A DNA stretch of 64,000 nucleotides from Mycolicibacterium xanthum (GTDB taxonomy: Bacteria > Actinomycetota > Actinomycetes > Mycobacteriales > Mycobacteriaceae), in the NCBI RefSeq assembly GCF_019710635.1, contig NZ_JAIFZS010000022.1, positions 48,204 to 112,203 of the forward strand, given 5' to 3'. Both the position numbers and the translations under genes were made by a program. This document shows, in pieces, positions 1 through 7,589 of this stretch (position 1 is the first letter of the stretch; every line of letters begins with the position of its first letter). The notes under the pieces are model-generated. The model was not told the origin of the DNA. It saw only the letters and a program-made list of their open reading frames with translations, and searched no databases.

Positions 1-1
1 G

Positions 2-106
2 TCCAAGAAGTCCGGAAAGTCCCTGAAAGAAAAGCGGGCCGACAAGCATGCCAAGGCTGCGGAAAAGGCCGCGCACACCAGCGCGATCACCGACCAGAAG
101 CGTTGA
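2..106 (+). CDS. C-terminal end of a small Lys-rich protein (5' truncated)
   Basis: The frame is open from the window edge to TGA and encodes about 34 residues. It starts SKKSGKSLKEKRADKHAKAA and ends ITDQKR. It is very rich in Lys, Ala and Arg with no hydrophobic segment, so it is probably a soluble, nucleic-acid-binding-like basic peptide. Lys-rich small proteins of this kind are common in mycobacteria, but the function cannot be told. The start lies outside the window. Confidence 0.5.
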   Translation, partial: SKKSGKSLKEKRADKHAKAAEKAAHTSAITDQKR

Positions 107-119
107 CGATCAATCCTTT

Positions 120-380
120 TCACTGACGCGGCGAAGTCCCGGCGTTTGCCGAGAGCGACTGCTTCAGCGCGATGATCTCAGCTTCGAGTTCGACGACCGC
201 GTGCGCCACCACACTCGACGCCAGCGCAGCGCGCCCTTCCGGAGACTGCGGTCCCGCCAACTCCGGGTTGTCGATACTTTGAAGCCGCTGCAGCATGCGT
301 CGTGAAACGACGGCATCAGCAGGCAGATCGTCGCTGCCGAAATTGTTGAACGCCTTGAAGATTTGATCCGGCGTGGTCAT
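120..380 (-). CDS. Small hypothetical protein (86 aa) coupled to DUF5994 gene
   Basis: This 86-residue protein begins MTTPDQIFKAFNNFG. The ATG overlaps the TGA of the upstream DUF5994 gene as ATGA (377-380), which implies translational coupling. It is soluble, with no signal peptide or membrane segment. The C-terminal half (residues 52-78, ending EAEIIALKQSL) looks like an amphipathic or coiled-coil helix. An in-frame upstream extension exists but overlaps the DUF5994 gene heavily, so I chose the coupled ATG. I recognise no family. Its position suggests work alongside the DUF5994 protein. Confidence 0.65.
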   Translation of the reverse strand: MTTPDQIFKAFNNFGSDDLPADAVVSRRMLQRLQSIDNPELAGPQSPEGRAALASSVVAHAVVELEAEIIALKQSLSANAGTSPRQ

Positions 381-838
381 CGAAGACTCCCCTGTGCCGT
401 TGCGAGCAGATCGTCGATGCCAGATTCGTCTTCGGCCCCGGCGGCCGACATCATCAGCGTGTGAGCGCCTTCGGCGCTGGTCTGCGCCGGGACGACAAGA
501 AGTACCGTGCCGCGACCGTGGGAGTCCAGGACGCCCAACGTGTTGACTGGTTGCCGGTCGTAACCGTCGAGCCGCACGATCCGGTCGTCGATACGAATCT
601 TGGCCGGCGCTGTACTCCATTCGGCGCGGTTGTATGTCACTCGCGCAACTTCACCGAGCCGCACCGAGAGAACCGCCACCAGATCGGGTAGTTCAGTGGT
701 GAGATCTGTGCTGTGCGGCCACCATGCCCCGTCGACCCGTCCGCGGTGGATCGTCTTGCGCTTCAGGCGCAGCCGCGGGGTGTTCTGGGGACCGTTATGG
801 CGCTGGCCAAAGCCAACGCCCCTATTCTGTTTTGCCAT
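377..838 (-). CDS. DUF5994 family protein (copy 1)
   Basis: This 153-residue soluble protein matches the actinobacterial DUF5994 pattern. It has a basic start, then RVDGAWWPHSTDLTTELPDL near residues 34-53 and a later LLVVP strand. The family has no established biochemical role. It is the first gene of a two-gene minus-strand unit with the 86-aa ORF, overlapping by 4 nt. A second DUF5994 gene lies about 600 bp away at 1404-1904 and shares the GAWWPHS and ELPDLV blocks, so the two are paralogues on either side of the cold-shock gene. Confidence 0.8.
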   Translation of the reverse strand: MAKQNRGVGFGQRHNGPQNTPRLRLKRKTIHRGRVDGAWWPHSTDLTTELPDLVAVLSVRLGEVARVTYNRAEWSTAPAKIRIDDRIVRLDGYDRQPVNTLGVLDSHGRGTVLLVVPAQTSAEGAHTLMMSAAGAEDESGIDDLLATAQGSLR

Positions 839-1027
839 CTTGAGGTCCCGCCTGAGCGCTTTGTACAGCGGCCCGTGTAGTGAACCGGCGACGACACGAT
901 CTCAGCTGGCCGTGTGCGACATTCCGCCGATAACTCGACTCTACGCCCACCACGCCGCCAAGAGGCAGAGGCGTCGTGCGACGATCCGCACCGGCCCACG
1001 GCAGAGGCACACACCAGAAATGAAAGC

Positions 1028-1055
1028 GGGCTGGCGGGATTGCTCCCACCAGCCC
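1028..1055 (-). terminator. Intrinsic terminator after the cold-shock gene
   Basis: A hairpin lies 20-47 nt past the csp stop. GGGCTGG (1028-1034) pairs with CCAGCCC (1049-1055), and inner GGGA pairs with TCCC around a TTGC loop. Read on the minus strand it is followed by a T-rich stretch, GCTTTCATTTCT, unusual in this GC-rich DNA. This fits a Rho-independent terminator. Confidence 0.7.
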
Positions 1056-1074
1056 ACACACGGGTCTGCGTCTG

Positions 1075-1278
1075 CTAGACGGCAGTCACCCGGACAGCCT
1101 GCGGCCCCTTGGAGCCCTGCTCAACCTCGAACTGAACGCGCTGGTTCTCCTCGAGCGAGCGGAATCCACTTCCATTGATTTCCGAATAGTGGACGAAGAC
1201 ATCTTCCGCGCCGCCATCGGGGGCGATGAAGCCGAAGCCCTTGTCGCCGTTGAACCACTTCACAGTTCCCTGTGCCAT
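1075..1278 (-). CDS. cspA: Cold-shock protein, CspA family
   Basis: This 67-residue protein starts [20 protein letters not shown] and carries both RNA-binding motifs, KGFGFI (RNP1) and VFVHY (RNP2). Length and sequence are standard for a single cold-shock (OB-fold) domain. Such proteins bind single-stranded RNA and DNA and act as RNA chaperones in the cytoplasm. I chose the internal ATG at 1278 because the family starts there and a purine-rich AGAGAAGA stretch precedes it; a longer in-frame ORF to 1320 would add an untypical leader. It is monocistronic, with a terminator downstream and a hairpin in the leader. Confidence 0.95.
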   Translation of the reverse strand: MAQGTVKWFNGDKGFGFIAPDGGAEDVFVHYSEINGSGFRSLEENQRVQFEVEQGSKGPQAVRVTAV

Positions 1279-1302
1279 ACTCTGATCTTCTCTCATCGTG
1301 AA

Positions 1303-1334
1303 CAGATGTCGAACGGACATCTGCGATCAGATTA
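1303..1334 (-). promoter_or_regulatory. cspA leader hairpin and candidate -10 box
   Basis: CAGATGTC (1303-1310) and GACATCTG (1316-1323) form a perfect 8-bp stem with a 5-nt loop, about 25 nt upstream of the cspA ATG. Just upstream on the minus strand is TAATCT (1329-1334), a good mycobacterial -10 hexamer. The hairpin would then start the transcript and could affect leader stability or cold-dependent translation. Function is inferred. Confidence 0.45.
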
Positions 1335-1403
1335 GCACGGTCGCAGCACATCGCCCCTATCGCGAGCTGGACCTGTCAGTGAACCCGGGCGGAAACCGTT
1401 GGA

Positions 1404-1904
1404 CTATACCAGTTTTTCTTCGACAGCCGCCTCGTCGATCCACTTGGCACATTCTGCCTGCGCCAGACGCATAACCACCTGCGCGGTTTCGAACACCCGG
1501 GCGTCGCCCACACCGCGAGAGGTGGGCATCCCCGCGGCAGTGCGCATCACCATCATGCCGAGCGCCTGTGAGGTCATGCTGGGGACGACAAGCAGGTTGG
1601 CCTGCCCGGCCCGGCCCGTGACGGCCATCAACCTGGGGTAGCGTTGTCCTTCATCGGGCCGCATCACGCGCGCACCACTGACGATGGTCTCGAGGTCGAG
1701 TTGCCCCTCGGTCGCCGTCCAGTTGATCCGGATGTCGAGAATCTCCCCCAACTGTCGGTGCAACGCTCCGACGAGGTCGGGCAACTCCGCGGCGATCAGC
1801 GCCGAGTGCGGCCACCACGCCCCACCGATGCCACCTAGCGATTGGCGGGCCAACGTCAGGCGCACCGGACTGGATGCGCGGCGTGACCGCGCGATCCCGT
1901 TCAC
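1404..1904 (-). CDS. DUF5994 family protein (copy 2)
   Basis: This 166-residue soluble protein uses a GTG start at 1904. It has the DUF5994 core GGAWWPHSALIAAELPDLVG around residues 27-46 and a later NLLVVPS block. Compared with copy 1 it has a longer C-terminal tail ending in an acidic helix (KWIDEAAVEEKLV). The GTG overlaps the stop of a 46-codon ORF upstream as GTGA, so the two are probably coupled. Function unknown. Confidence 0.8.
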   Translation of the reverse strand: MNGIARSRRASSPVRLTLARQSLGGIGGAWWPHSALIAAELPDLVGALHRQLGEILDIRINWTATEGQLDLETIVSGARVMRPDEGQRYPRLMAVTGRAGQANLLVVPSMTSQALGMMVMRTAAGMPTSRGVGDARVFETAQVVMRLAQAECAKWIDEAAVEEKLV

Positions 1905-2041
1905 GTCGACGGCGAATCGCCGGGCCGGGAAGGTTGAGGTTGGTCGGAGAAGACCGGGGGTTGCACCGGCTTGTGGGCCGCCGGGTCAGGCGCGGTGATC
2001 TGCGCCTCCTGACGATGCGAAAACAGGTCAGAGGAATCCAT
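1901..2041 (-). CDS. Short Pro-rich ORF (46 aa) coupled to DUF5994 copy 2
   Basis: This short ORF begins MDSSDLFSHRQEAQ and ends PSRPGDSPST. It is Pro/Ser/Gln-rich and probably disordered. Its TGA overlaps the GTG of the DUF5994 gene as GTGA (1901-1904), typical of translational coupling, and AGGA lies about 9 nt before its ATG. It may be a leader peptide or a small partner protein. The coupling is the main evidence and no homologue is recognised. Confidence 0.45.
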   Translation of the reverse strand: MDSSDLFSHRQEAQITAPDPAAHKPVQPPVFSDQPQPSRPGDSPST

Positions 2042-2059
2042 AGTCTACGTCCTCGAGTG

Positions 2060-2078
2060 GTACGGGGACTCCCCGTAC
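2060..2078. promoter_or_regulatory. Perfect 19-bp palindrome upstream of the DUF5994 copy 2 unit
   Basis: GTACGGGG-ACT-CCCCGTAC is a perfect 8-3-8 dyad centred about 28 nt before the ATG of the 46-aa ORF. It could be an operator for a dimeric repressor or, in the transcript, a hairpin that masks the leader. Confidence 0.4.
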
Positions 2079-2129
2079 TCAGCGTCCGAGCGAAGAGAAT
2101 CGCGTCGCGGGCCGCACATCTTCGCGCTA

Positions 2130-2151
2130 GCACCGACAGGACTGTCGGTGC
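2130..2151. terminator. Perfect 22-bp dyad after the S15 hydrolase remnant
   Basis: GCACCGACAG-GA-CTGTCGGTGC is a perfect 10-2-10 dyad, 53 nt past the stop of the minus-strand hydrolase remnant. A very stable hairpin here fits a terminator without a U-tract. An operator for the next gene is the alternative. Confidence 0.4.
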
Positions 2152-2203
2152 GGCCGCGGCCTTCCTCTAGACTACACCTTGCGTTGTCGGGCCTCGCCGG
2201 GAC

Positions 2204-2833
2204 TCAGGCTGAGCCGGCCACCGCCCCCGTCGCCGTGTCCAGCATCGGCAGCGAGACCTCTATGTCCACCACCGTGATGGCACCCCACGAGTAGACACTG
2301 ATGAACGGGAACGCCGAGGTCCTCACCTGCACCGTCAGCGACTGCCCGGCCTGCAAGGTGTAGGCGACCTGCTCCAGATCGCACGTGACCGTGTGGGTCT
2401 GCCCGTCCAGCGTCACCGGTATCGCCGTGACCTGGTTGCAAAGCACCAGGCCGGTCTCGTCGTCGACGACCCGCGCGTACACGTGCTGGGCGTTCCCGGT
2501 TCCCGAGTACGTCAACGTCAGCGTCGGCGCCCGACGATTATGCGCCGCAACGGTAGCCTCGATTCTCAGATTCGGCGCTTTGAGTGTCGTTGCGCCCGAG
2601 GGCAATCCGAGCAGCGCACCCACCGTTCCCTGGATCAGGATCAACGGGTTGGAGCCGGATCCACCGATGAACGGCACGAATGCCAGCGTCTTGTGATAGC
2701 TACCCGAGGTGGTGATCGCGCCTCCGGCTGCGACCGGATAGGTGGGTACGGAATGCCACCGCCCGGTTTGGTCGACCCACTCGAATTAGTCTGCGGTGTA
2801 CACGCTTCCGTCGCCCTTGACGTAGCGATTAGA
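2204..2833 (-). pseudogene. C-terminal remnant of an S15/CocE-NonD-type hydrolase
   Basis: The last 157 codons from a possible GTG form a beta-rich stretch (TTLKAPNLRI, LTLTYSGTGN, HVYARVVDDETG) like the X-Pro dipeptidyl-peptidase C-terminal non-catalytic domain. Reading further upstream in the same frame gives WVDQTGRWHSVPTYP, then an in-frame TAA at 2786-2788, then GDGSVYTAD before the stop, which looks like continuous homology across the stop. No catalytic alpha/beta-hydrolase part is present, and the P450 gene ends only 73 bp further on. I read this as a truncated, stop-containing pseudogene. A short functional beta-domain protein from the GTG is the less likely alternative. Confidence 0.6.
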
Positions 2834-2906
2834 GGACCTTTTGCCGTGCGAGCGTCCAACCCATGAGCGTCTTCGGCCAAATGCCCGCGAACCGGCAGGC
2901 CGGGAT

Positions 2907-4259
2907 CTACGCGCTTCGGCGTGTCGTAGTCGCGCGCCGCGCCCGTACCCGGATCCGCGCTCCGTGGTGCGGCACGAAGATCACATGCTTGAGCCGCCGC
3001 CGCTCGTCGCGAGCCGAGGTGGTCTCGAGCTCGACGCGACGCAGGATCTCGCGCAGCACCACCTGGAACTCGACCATCGCGAACGCCGCCCCCAGGCAAC
3101 GCCGGTTCCCGCCGCCGAACGGCAGATACGTCGTCGGGCTCAGCGTCGCGCCGAGCATCCGGTCCGGGTCGAACCGCTCCGGATTCGGGTACAGCCGCGG
3201 ATCCGTGTGCACCGCAACGATTCCGGGAACCACCATCACCCCGGCGGGCAGCAGGTGGCCGGCCAGCTCCACCGGCTCCTGCAAGATCCGGCCGACGTCG
3301 AACACGATCGTGCGCACCCGGAGCGTCTCCTTGGCGACGGCGTCCAGGTACTCGTCACCGCGCACGTGAGGAGCGATGAGGCCGTCGCCCTGCTGGGCGG
3401 CGCGCACCGCCTTCGCGAGCACCTCGGGATGGCGGGTCAACCGTTCCAGTGCCCAGGACAGCCCGGTCGCCGTCGTGTCGTGCCCGGCGAGCAGCAGCGT
3501 GATCAGCTGGTCGCGCAGCTCACGATCTGTCATCGTGCGGCCGTCCTCGTCGGCGGCACGCACCAGCATGGCCAGCGCGTCGGTGCGCGACGCCAGATCC
3601 GGGTCGGCACGGTGGTCGGCGATCTCGGCGTAGAGCAGCCGGTCAGCCTCGGCGATCGCGGTCCGCAGCGACCGCCACGGGCGGCGCTGCATCAGCTTGG
3701 GGTTGGCCACCGCCAGTGTCTCGAACGGCGTTATCCGCAGCACCCGCGGCAGCACGTCACGCAGCGCCGCCAGCCGGTCCGGGTCACTGGAGCCGATCAC
3801 CGTCCGCAGAATCACCTCCAGGGTGATCTCCGACATCTTGGGCGCGGCGGGAAAGCTCTCGCCGACCGGCCAGCCGGCGATGTTGTCCGCGGCGATCTGC
3901 GCGATCAGGTCGGTTTGGCTTGCGACGGCGTTGTGCGCGAACGGGGCGAGCATCAGTCGGCGCAGATCGCGGTGCACGTCGCCGTCGACCACCAGCACCG
4001 AGCTGTCGCCGAGCAACCCCTTGAGGATCGAATTGGCCTCTCCCGCATGGTAAATACGCGGATCGCCGGCGAAGACGGTCTTGATGTCGGCCGGATCGGT
4101 GAGATAGACCAGGGTGCCCATCGAGGCCACCCGCAGCGTGAACGTCGGACCGTAGTGACGCCGGCAGGCGTTGATGTACCAGGGCCCGCACCCCAGCATC
4201 AGCGCCGCCTGAACGGACCGGGGCAGCCGCGGACCGGCCGGCAATGACGTCGTCGTCAT
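2907..4259 (-). CDS. Cytochrome P450
   Basis: This 450-residue soluble P450 has the I-helix AGHDTTA, the ExxR motif in KETLRVR, and the haem loop FGGGNRRCLG with the Cys thiolate ligand. There is no N-terminal membrane anchor, as in other bacterial P450s that draw electrons from a ferredoxin. The opening MTTTSLPAGPRLPRSVQ resembles mycobacterial CYP135/CYP138-type proteins; that assignment is from memory and substrate is unknown. I chose the ATG at 4259 over the ORF start at 4331 because homologues begin close to the Pro-rich PAGPRLPR segment. No redox partner gene is adjacent. Confidence 0.93.
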   Translation of the reverse strand: MTTTSLPAGPRLPRSVQAALMLGCGPWYINACRRHYGPTFTLRVASMGTLVYLTDPADIKTVFAGDPRIYHAGEANSILKGLLGDSSVLVVDGDVHRDLRRLMLAPFAHNAVASQTDLIAQIAADNIAGWPVGESFPAAPKMSEITLEVILRTVIGSSDPDRLAALRDVLPRVLRITPFETLAVANPKLMQRRPWRSLRTAIAEADRLLYAEIADHRADPDLASRTDALAMLVRAADEDGRTMTDRELRDQLITLLLAGHDTTATGLSWALERLTRHPEVLAKAVRAAQQGDGLIAPHVRGDEYLDAVAKETLRVRTIVFDVGRILQEPVELAGHLLPAGVMVVPGIVAVHTDPRLYPNPERFDPDRMLGATLSPTTYLPFGGGNRRCLGAAFAMVEFQVVLREILRRVELETTSARDERRRLKHVIFVPHHGARIRVRARRATTTRRSA

Positions 4260-4355
4260 GACCCCAGGGTACGAGCCTTGCGGGAGAGATGTCGTGCTCG
4301 TCGAGTGGCGCGGGGGCGCAAACCTTTTCACAAACGGGCCGCGCGGGGCCGATCG

Positions 4356-6113
4356 TTACCGCTCGGCGCCGTTGATCGCCGGCGCGTCGATCATGCCCCG
4401 CTCGACGCCCCACATGGTGGCGATCGCCCGGTACTCACCGGTCTCGATCAGGTGTTCCAGGGCCAGGCGCAGCGATTCGGCCAGCCCGGAGTCCTTGGCC
4501 ACCGGCCAGCCGTACGGCGCGGTGTCGAAGACGTCGCCGGCGGGCACCAGATCGCCGCGGGACAGCTTGATCGCGAACCCGGTGACCGGCGAGTCCGCCG
4601 ACATCGCGTCGACCTCGTCCTTGATCAACGCGGTGGTGACGGCGTCCTGGCTGGCGAACTCGACGATCTCGATCGGCGCCAGGCCGGCGGCCACACACTG
4701 GTCGCTCTTGTGCGGCAGCTCCTCGGTGGCCTGCAGTGTCCCCTCGGCCACCCCGATGCGCACACCGCACGGCGCCGCGGGCCCCACCGCGGGTCCGGGC
4801 CGACGCGCCCACTGGGTGCCGGCCTGGAAATAGGTGACGAAGTCGACGAGGTCCTCACGCTGTTTGGTGTCGGTGACCGACGACATGCCGACGTCGACGG
4901 AGCCGTCCCGGACCGCCGGCAGGATCTTGTCGAAGGCCATGTCGCGGTAGTCGGGCACCAGCCCCAGCACCCGGGCGATCGCGTTCATCAACTCGACGTC
5001 GAACCCGACCAGCTGACCGTCGGCGTTCTTGAACTCCATCGGCGCGTAGGGCACGTTGACCCCGATCACCAGCCGGCCGGTGTCCCGGATGTCGGCGGGC
5101 ACGGTGGCCGCGATCGATGGCACCGCGCCGTCGGGCAGCTCCGCCGCACCGCCGTCGTCGCGCCACGGTGCCCACGCCCACAGCCCGACCGCGACGACGG
5201 CCGCCATCAGCGCCGCCGCCGCGGTCAGCACCAGCGGCTTCTTCGGCTTGCGGCGTTCGGTGCGGGCGGCATGCCGGGAACCGCTGCCGCGACGGACCGG
5301 CGCGTTGAGGGCCCGCCGCGCGTCCGCGGCGAGCTCCCCGGCCGTCTGGTAGCGCTTGGACGGCTTCTTGGCCATACCCTTGGCGATCACGTCGTCGAAG
5401 GCGGCCAACCGCGGATCCTTGTCCGACGGGCGGGGCAGCGTGGCGACCATGTGACCGGCGATCTGCTGCTCGAGGCTGTCCGCGGGGTAGGGCCGGGAGC
5501 CGGTGAGCAGTTCGTAGAGCACACAGGTCAGCGCGTAGATGTCGGAGCGGGCATCGACCTGGCCGGCCTCGAAACGCTCCGGAGCCATGTAGGCCAGGGT
5601 CCCCAGCGTGCTGCCCGCCGTGGTCAACGCCTTCTCTCCGGCGGTGCGGGCCAGTCCGAAGTCGATGAGATACACGAAGTCGTGGGCGGCGACCAGGATG
5701 TTGGACGGCTTGATGTCGCGGTGGATCAGGCCCGCCTTGTGCGCGGAGTCCAGCGCATGGGCGACCTGCTCGACGATGCGCACCGCGAAGTCGGGGCCCA
5801 GCGGCCTGCTGGCGTCCGTCAGCATCGCGCCCAGGTTGCGTCCCTCGATCAGCCGCATGTCCAGGTAGAGCCGGCCGTCGATCTCGCCGAAACCATGGAT
5901 CGGTACGACGTTCGGATCGTTGATCCCGGCGGCCGCCTGCGACTCGCGGCGGAAGCGCGCTTGAAACACCTCGTCTTCGGCCATGTGGTGCGGGAGCACC
6001 TTCAACGCCACCACACGGTCGGTCTTGGTGTCGTAGGCCTGGTAGACCTCGCCCATCCCGCCCCGGCCGATCAGCTTCTGAAGCCGATAGCGCCCGAATG
6101 GTGTCGCATTCAC
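4356..6113 (-). CDS. Membrane Ser/Thr protein kinase with extracytoplasmic solute-binding domain
   Basis: This 585-residue protein has three parts. Residues 8-270 are a Hanks-type kinase: GRGGMG (17-22), Lys38, HRDIKPSN (131-138), DFG (151-153) and GTLAYMAPE (171-179). A basic linker precedes one membrane helix at about 294-313. Residues about 345-570 resemble family 3 solute-binding proteins (GVNVPYAPMEFKN, then GFDVELMNAIARVLG). Thus a PknB-like kinase is fused to an amino-acid-binding type sensor outside the membrane, suggesting ligand-controlled phosphorylation; PASTA or PknH-type sensor domains are the usual mycobacterial choice. All catalytic kinase residues are present. The ligand is unknown and no ABC permease is adjacent. 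Confidence 0.93.
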   Translation of the reverse strand: MNATPFGRYRLQKLIGRGGMGEVYQAYDTKTDRVVALKVLPHHMAEDEVFQARFRRESQAAAGINDPNVVPIHGFGEIDGRLYLDMRLIEGRNLGAMLTDASRPLGPDFAVRIVEQVAHALDSAHKAGLIHRDIKPSNILVAAHDFVYLIDFGLARTAGEKALTTAGSTLGTLAYMAPERFEAGQVDARSDIYALTCVLYELLTGSRPYPADSLEQQIAGHMVATLPRPSDKDPRLAAFDDVIAKGMAKKPSKRYQTAGELAADARRALNAPVRRGSGSRHAARTERRKPKKPLVLTAAAALMAAVVAVGLWAWAPWRDDGGAAELPDGAVPSIAATVPADIRDTGRLVIGVNVPYAPMEFKNADGQLVGFDVELMNAIARVLGLVPDYRDMAFDKILPAVRDGSVDVGMSSVTDTKQREDLVDFVTYFQAGTQWARRPGPAVGPAAPCGVRIGVAEGTLQATEELPHKSDQCVAAGLAPIEIVEFASQDAVTTALIKDEVDAMSADSPVTGFAIKLSRGDLVPAGDVFDTAPYGWPVAKDSGLAESLRLALEHLIETGEYRAIATMWGVERGMIDAPAINGAER

Positions 6114-6326
6114 CGGTGATCTCCTCGGCAGCGGCCAATCGGTATGTGGAACGAAGCTACATCATGTGGCTCTGGCCTGCCGGGACACGGCAGTCCTGCT
6201 CATGACGGTCCACCCGATCACCGGTGGTGCGGAGATCCGACGGCGCGGGGCGCTGATACCGGCGAAAGCCGGTGCTCCCCGGACAGGTGGGCTCTGCGCC
6301 CGCCTGTCAGCGACGGCGGTCGCGGG

Positions 6327-6551
6327 TCAGAGCCGGTACATCTCCCTGGCCATCGCCGCGTGCTCGAACACGCGGTCCCGTTGCGGCGGGTAGTGCCGAT
6401 GCCTGCGCCGCGGTTCAGCGGCGACGGCGGCGACGGCGCGGTCGGCCGCCCCGATATCGGCCCGCACGGCGGTCCGGGGCGACCACTGCAGGCGCCGCAG
6501 CAGCCCGGAGAGGGTCCAGCGGCCTGTGGGGTTTCCGGCGATTGAAGCCAT
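6327..6551 (-). CDS. Small Arg-rich hypothetical protein (74 aa)
   Basis: This protein begins MASIAGNPTGRWTLSGLL and ends VFEHAAMAREMYRL. It is basic, with a cluster of Arg and His in the middle (EPRRRHRHYPP), and has no signal peptide. GAGGTG lies 7 nt before the ATG at 6551; another ATG two codons upstream is too close to that ribosome site. It lies on the same strand as the kinase gene, 213 bp upstream. No family is recognised. Confidence 0.5.
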   Translation of the reverse strand: MASIAGNPTGRWTLSGLLRRLQWSPRTAVRADIGAADRAVAAVAAEPRRRHRHYPPQRDRVFEHAAMAREMYRL

Positions 6552-6679
6552 GGTCATTCACCTCGTCTTGAGTTCCACATCACGCGGGTTCTCCACGTGA
6601 TCGACGGTTTCCGACGGTCGTTCGGATACAGTTCGAAACGTAACATAAAAAAATGAAGTAGCCAAGTTTTTCTTTAGTT

Positions 6680-6691
6680 CTTTCTAGAAAG
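6680..6691. promoter_or_regulatory. Palindrome in an AT-rich promoter, candidate HxlR operator
   Basis: CTTTCTAGAAAG is a perfect 12-bp palindrome in a strikingly AT-rich stretch (about 6640-6690), 27 bp before the HxlR-family gene. Such short dyads next to a regulator's own start often mark autoregulation. Regulation is inferred. Confidence 0.4.
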
Positions 6692-6717
6692 AGGAGTTGA
6701 GGGGTAGGATCCTGGGC

Positions 6718-7410
6718 ATGGGTCGGAAAACCTACGGACAGTTCTGCGGTCTCGCGCACGCCCTCGATGTCGTCGGCGAGCGCTGGACGCTGCTGATCGT
6801 GCGCGAGTTGAGCTCGGGCCCGAAGCGCTACACCGACCTGGTCGACTCGCTGCCGGGGATCGGGACCAGCCTGCTGGCGACCCGGGTGCGCCAACTCGAA
6901 GCCGACGGCGTCGTGCAGCGCCGGCTGGCCCTCGACCAGCCCGGATCGGCGGTGGTCTACGAGCTCTCCGACTCCGGACGCGAGCTCGCCCTGGCGATGC
7001 TCCCGCTGGCGAACTGGGGCACGCGGCACCAGATGGGCGACGCCGACATCACCGCCGAGGCCTTCCGCGCCGAGTGGCTGGTGACCTATCTCGCCGCCGA
7101 CCTGCGCGGGACCGTCCCGACCGATCTGGCGGCGACCTACGAGTTCCACATCGCCGACAGCGTCGCGTGCCTGCACCTGCGCGGCGGCCGGGTGACCGTC
7201 ACGCCCGGCGCGTGTGAGACCGACGCCGACGTCACGCTGCGGGCCGACGCGCCGACCGTCATGGCGATGCTCGGCGACAAGATCTCGATTTCCGAGGCCA
7301 TCGCCGACAAACGCCTCGAGGTGTCCGGAGACCGTGCGGCGAGCAGCGCCCTGCAGCGGCTCCTCGAGCGGCGGATGGAGGCCGGGGCGTCCCTGGCCGC
7401 CGCCGAATAG
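6718..7410 (+). CDS. HxlR-family transcriptional regulator with C-terminal SCP2-like domain
   Basis: This 230-residue protein has an N-terminal winged helix of the HxlR type (residues 5-100; GERWTLLIVRELSSGPKRYT and LATRVRQLEADGVV). Residues about 130-225 resemble an SCP2 sterol-carrier fold (CLHLRGGRVTV, then DVTLRADAPTVMAMLG), a known actinobacterial arrangement in which the second domain may bind a lipid-like ligand. I chose the ATG at 6718, preceded by GGGGTAGGA at a proper distance, instead of the upstream TTG at 6697. It is monocistronic; repeat copy A follows 21 nt after the stop. Confidence 0.85.
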   Translation: MGRKTYGQFCGLAHALDVVGERWTLLIVRELSSGPKRYTDLVDSLPGIGTSLLATRVRQLEADGVVQRRLALDQPGSAVVYELSDSGRELALAMLPLANWGTRHQMGDADITAEAFRAEWLVTYLAADLRGTVPTDLAATYEFHIADSVACLHLRGGRVTVTPGACETDADVTLRADAPTVMAMLGDKISISEAIADKRLEVSGDRAASSALQRLLERRMEAGASLAAAE

Positions 7411-7431
7411 CTCCGCCCTCCGTCCGTCCCC

Positions 7432-7502
7432 GGTCCGCCGAACTGGCATTCCGGCAGGCGCCTTCTCGCACTTTCGCTGCTGGAATGCCATTTCGGCGGA
7501 CC
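7432..7502 (+). repeat. Palindromic dispersed repeat, copy A
   Basis: The 21-bp arms 7432-7452 and 7482-7502 pair with one mismatch (GGTCCGCCGAACTGGCATTCC is split here only by that mismatch in its partner), around a 29-nt loop that contains TTCTCGCACTTTCGC. The loop and arms recur at 12913-13001 and 25731-25795. It lies 21 nt after the HxlR stop codon, so it would be a long hairpin at the 3' end of that transcript. Confidence 0.85.
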
Positions 7503-7522
7503 GGGGGACCCCGATTGATCCA

Positions 7523-7536
7523 ACTAGTGCATTAGT
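7523..7536. promoter_or_regulatory. Imperfect dyad before the dehydrogenase operon
   Basis: ACTAGTGCATTAGT matches its reverse complement at 12 of 14 positions and lies 54 bp before the first gene of the catabolic operon. It could be an operator for one of the local regulators (HxlR, LysR or IclR). This is a weak inference. Confidence 0.3.
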
Positions 7537-7589
7537 AGCGCGGGAATCGGTCTTGGACAGGCATTGATCTCCCCCATACCGTTGACGGC

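Noticed and set aside
4278..6119. 613-codon plus-strand frame
   Set aside because: It mirrors the kinase gene, which has all catalytic motifs on the other strand.
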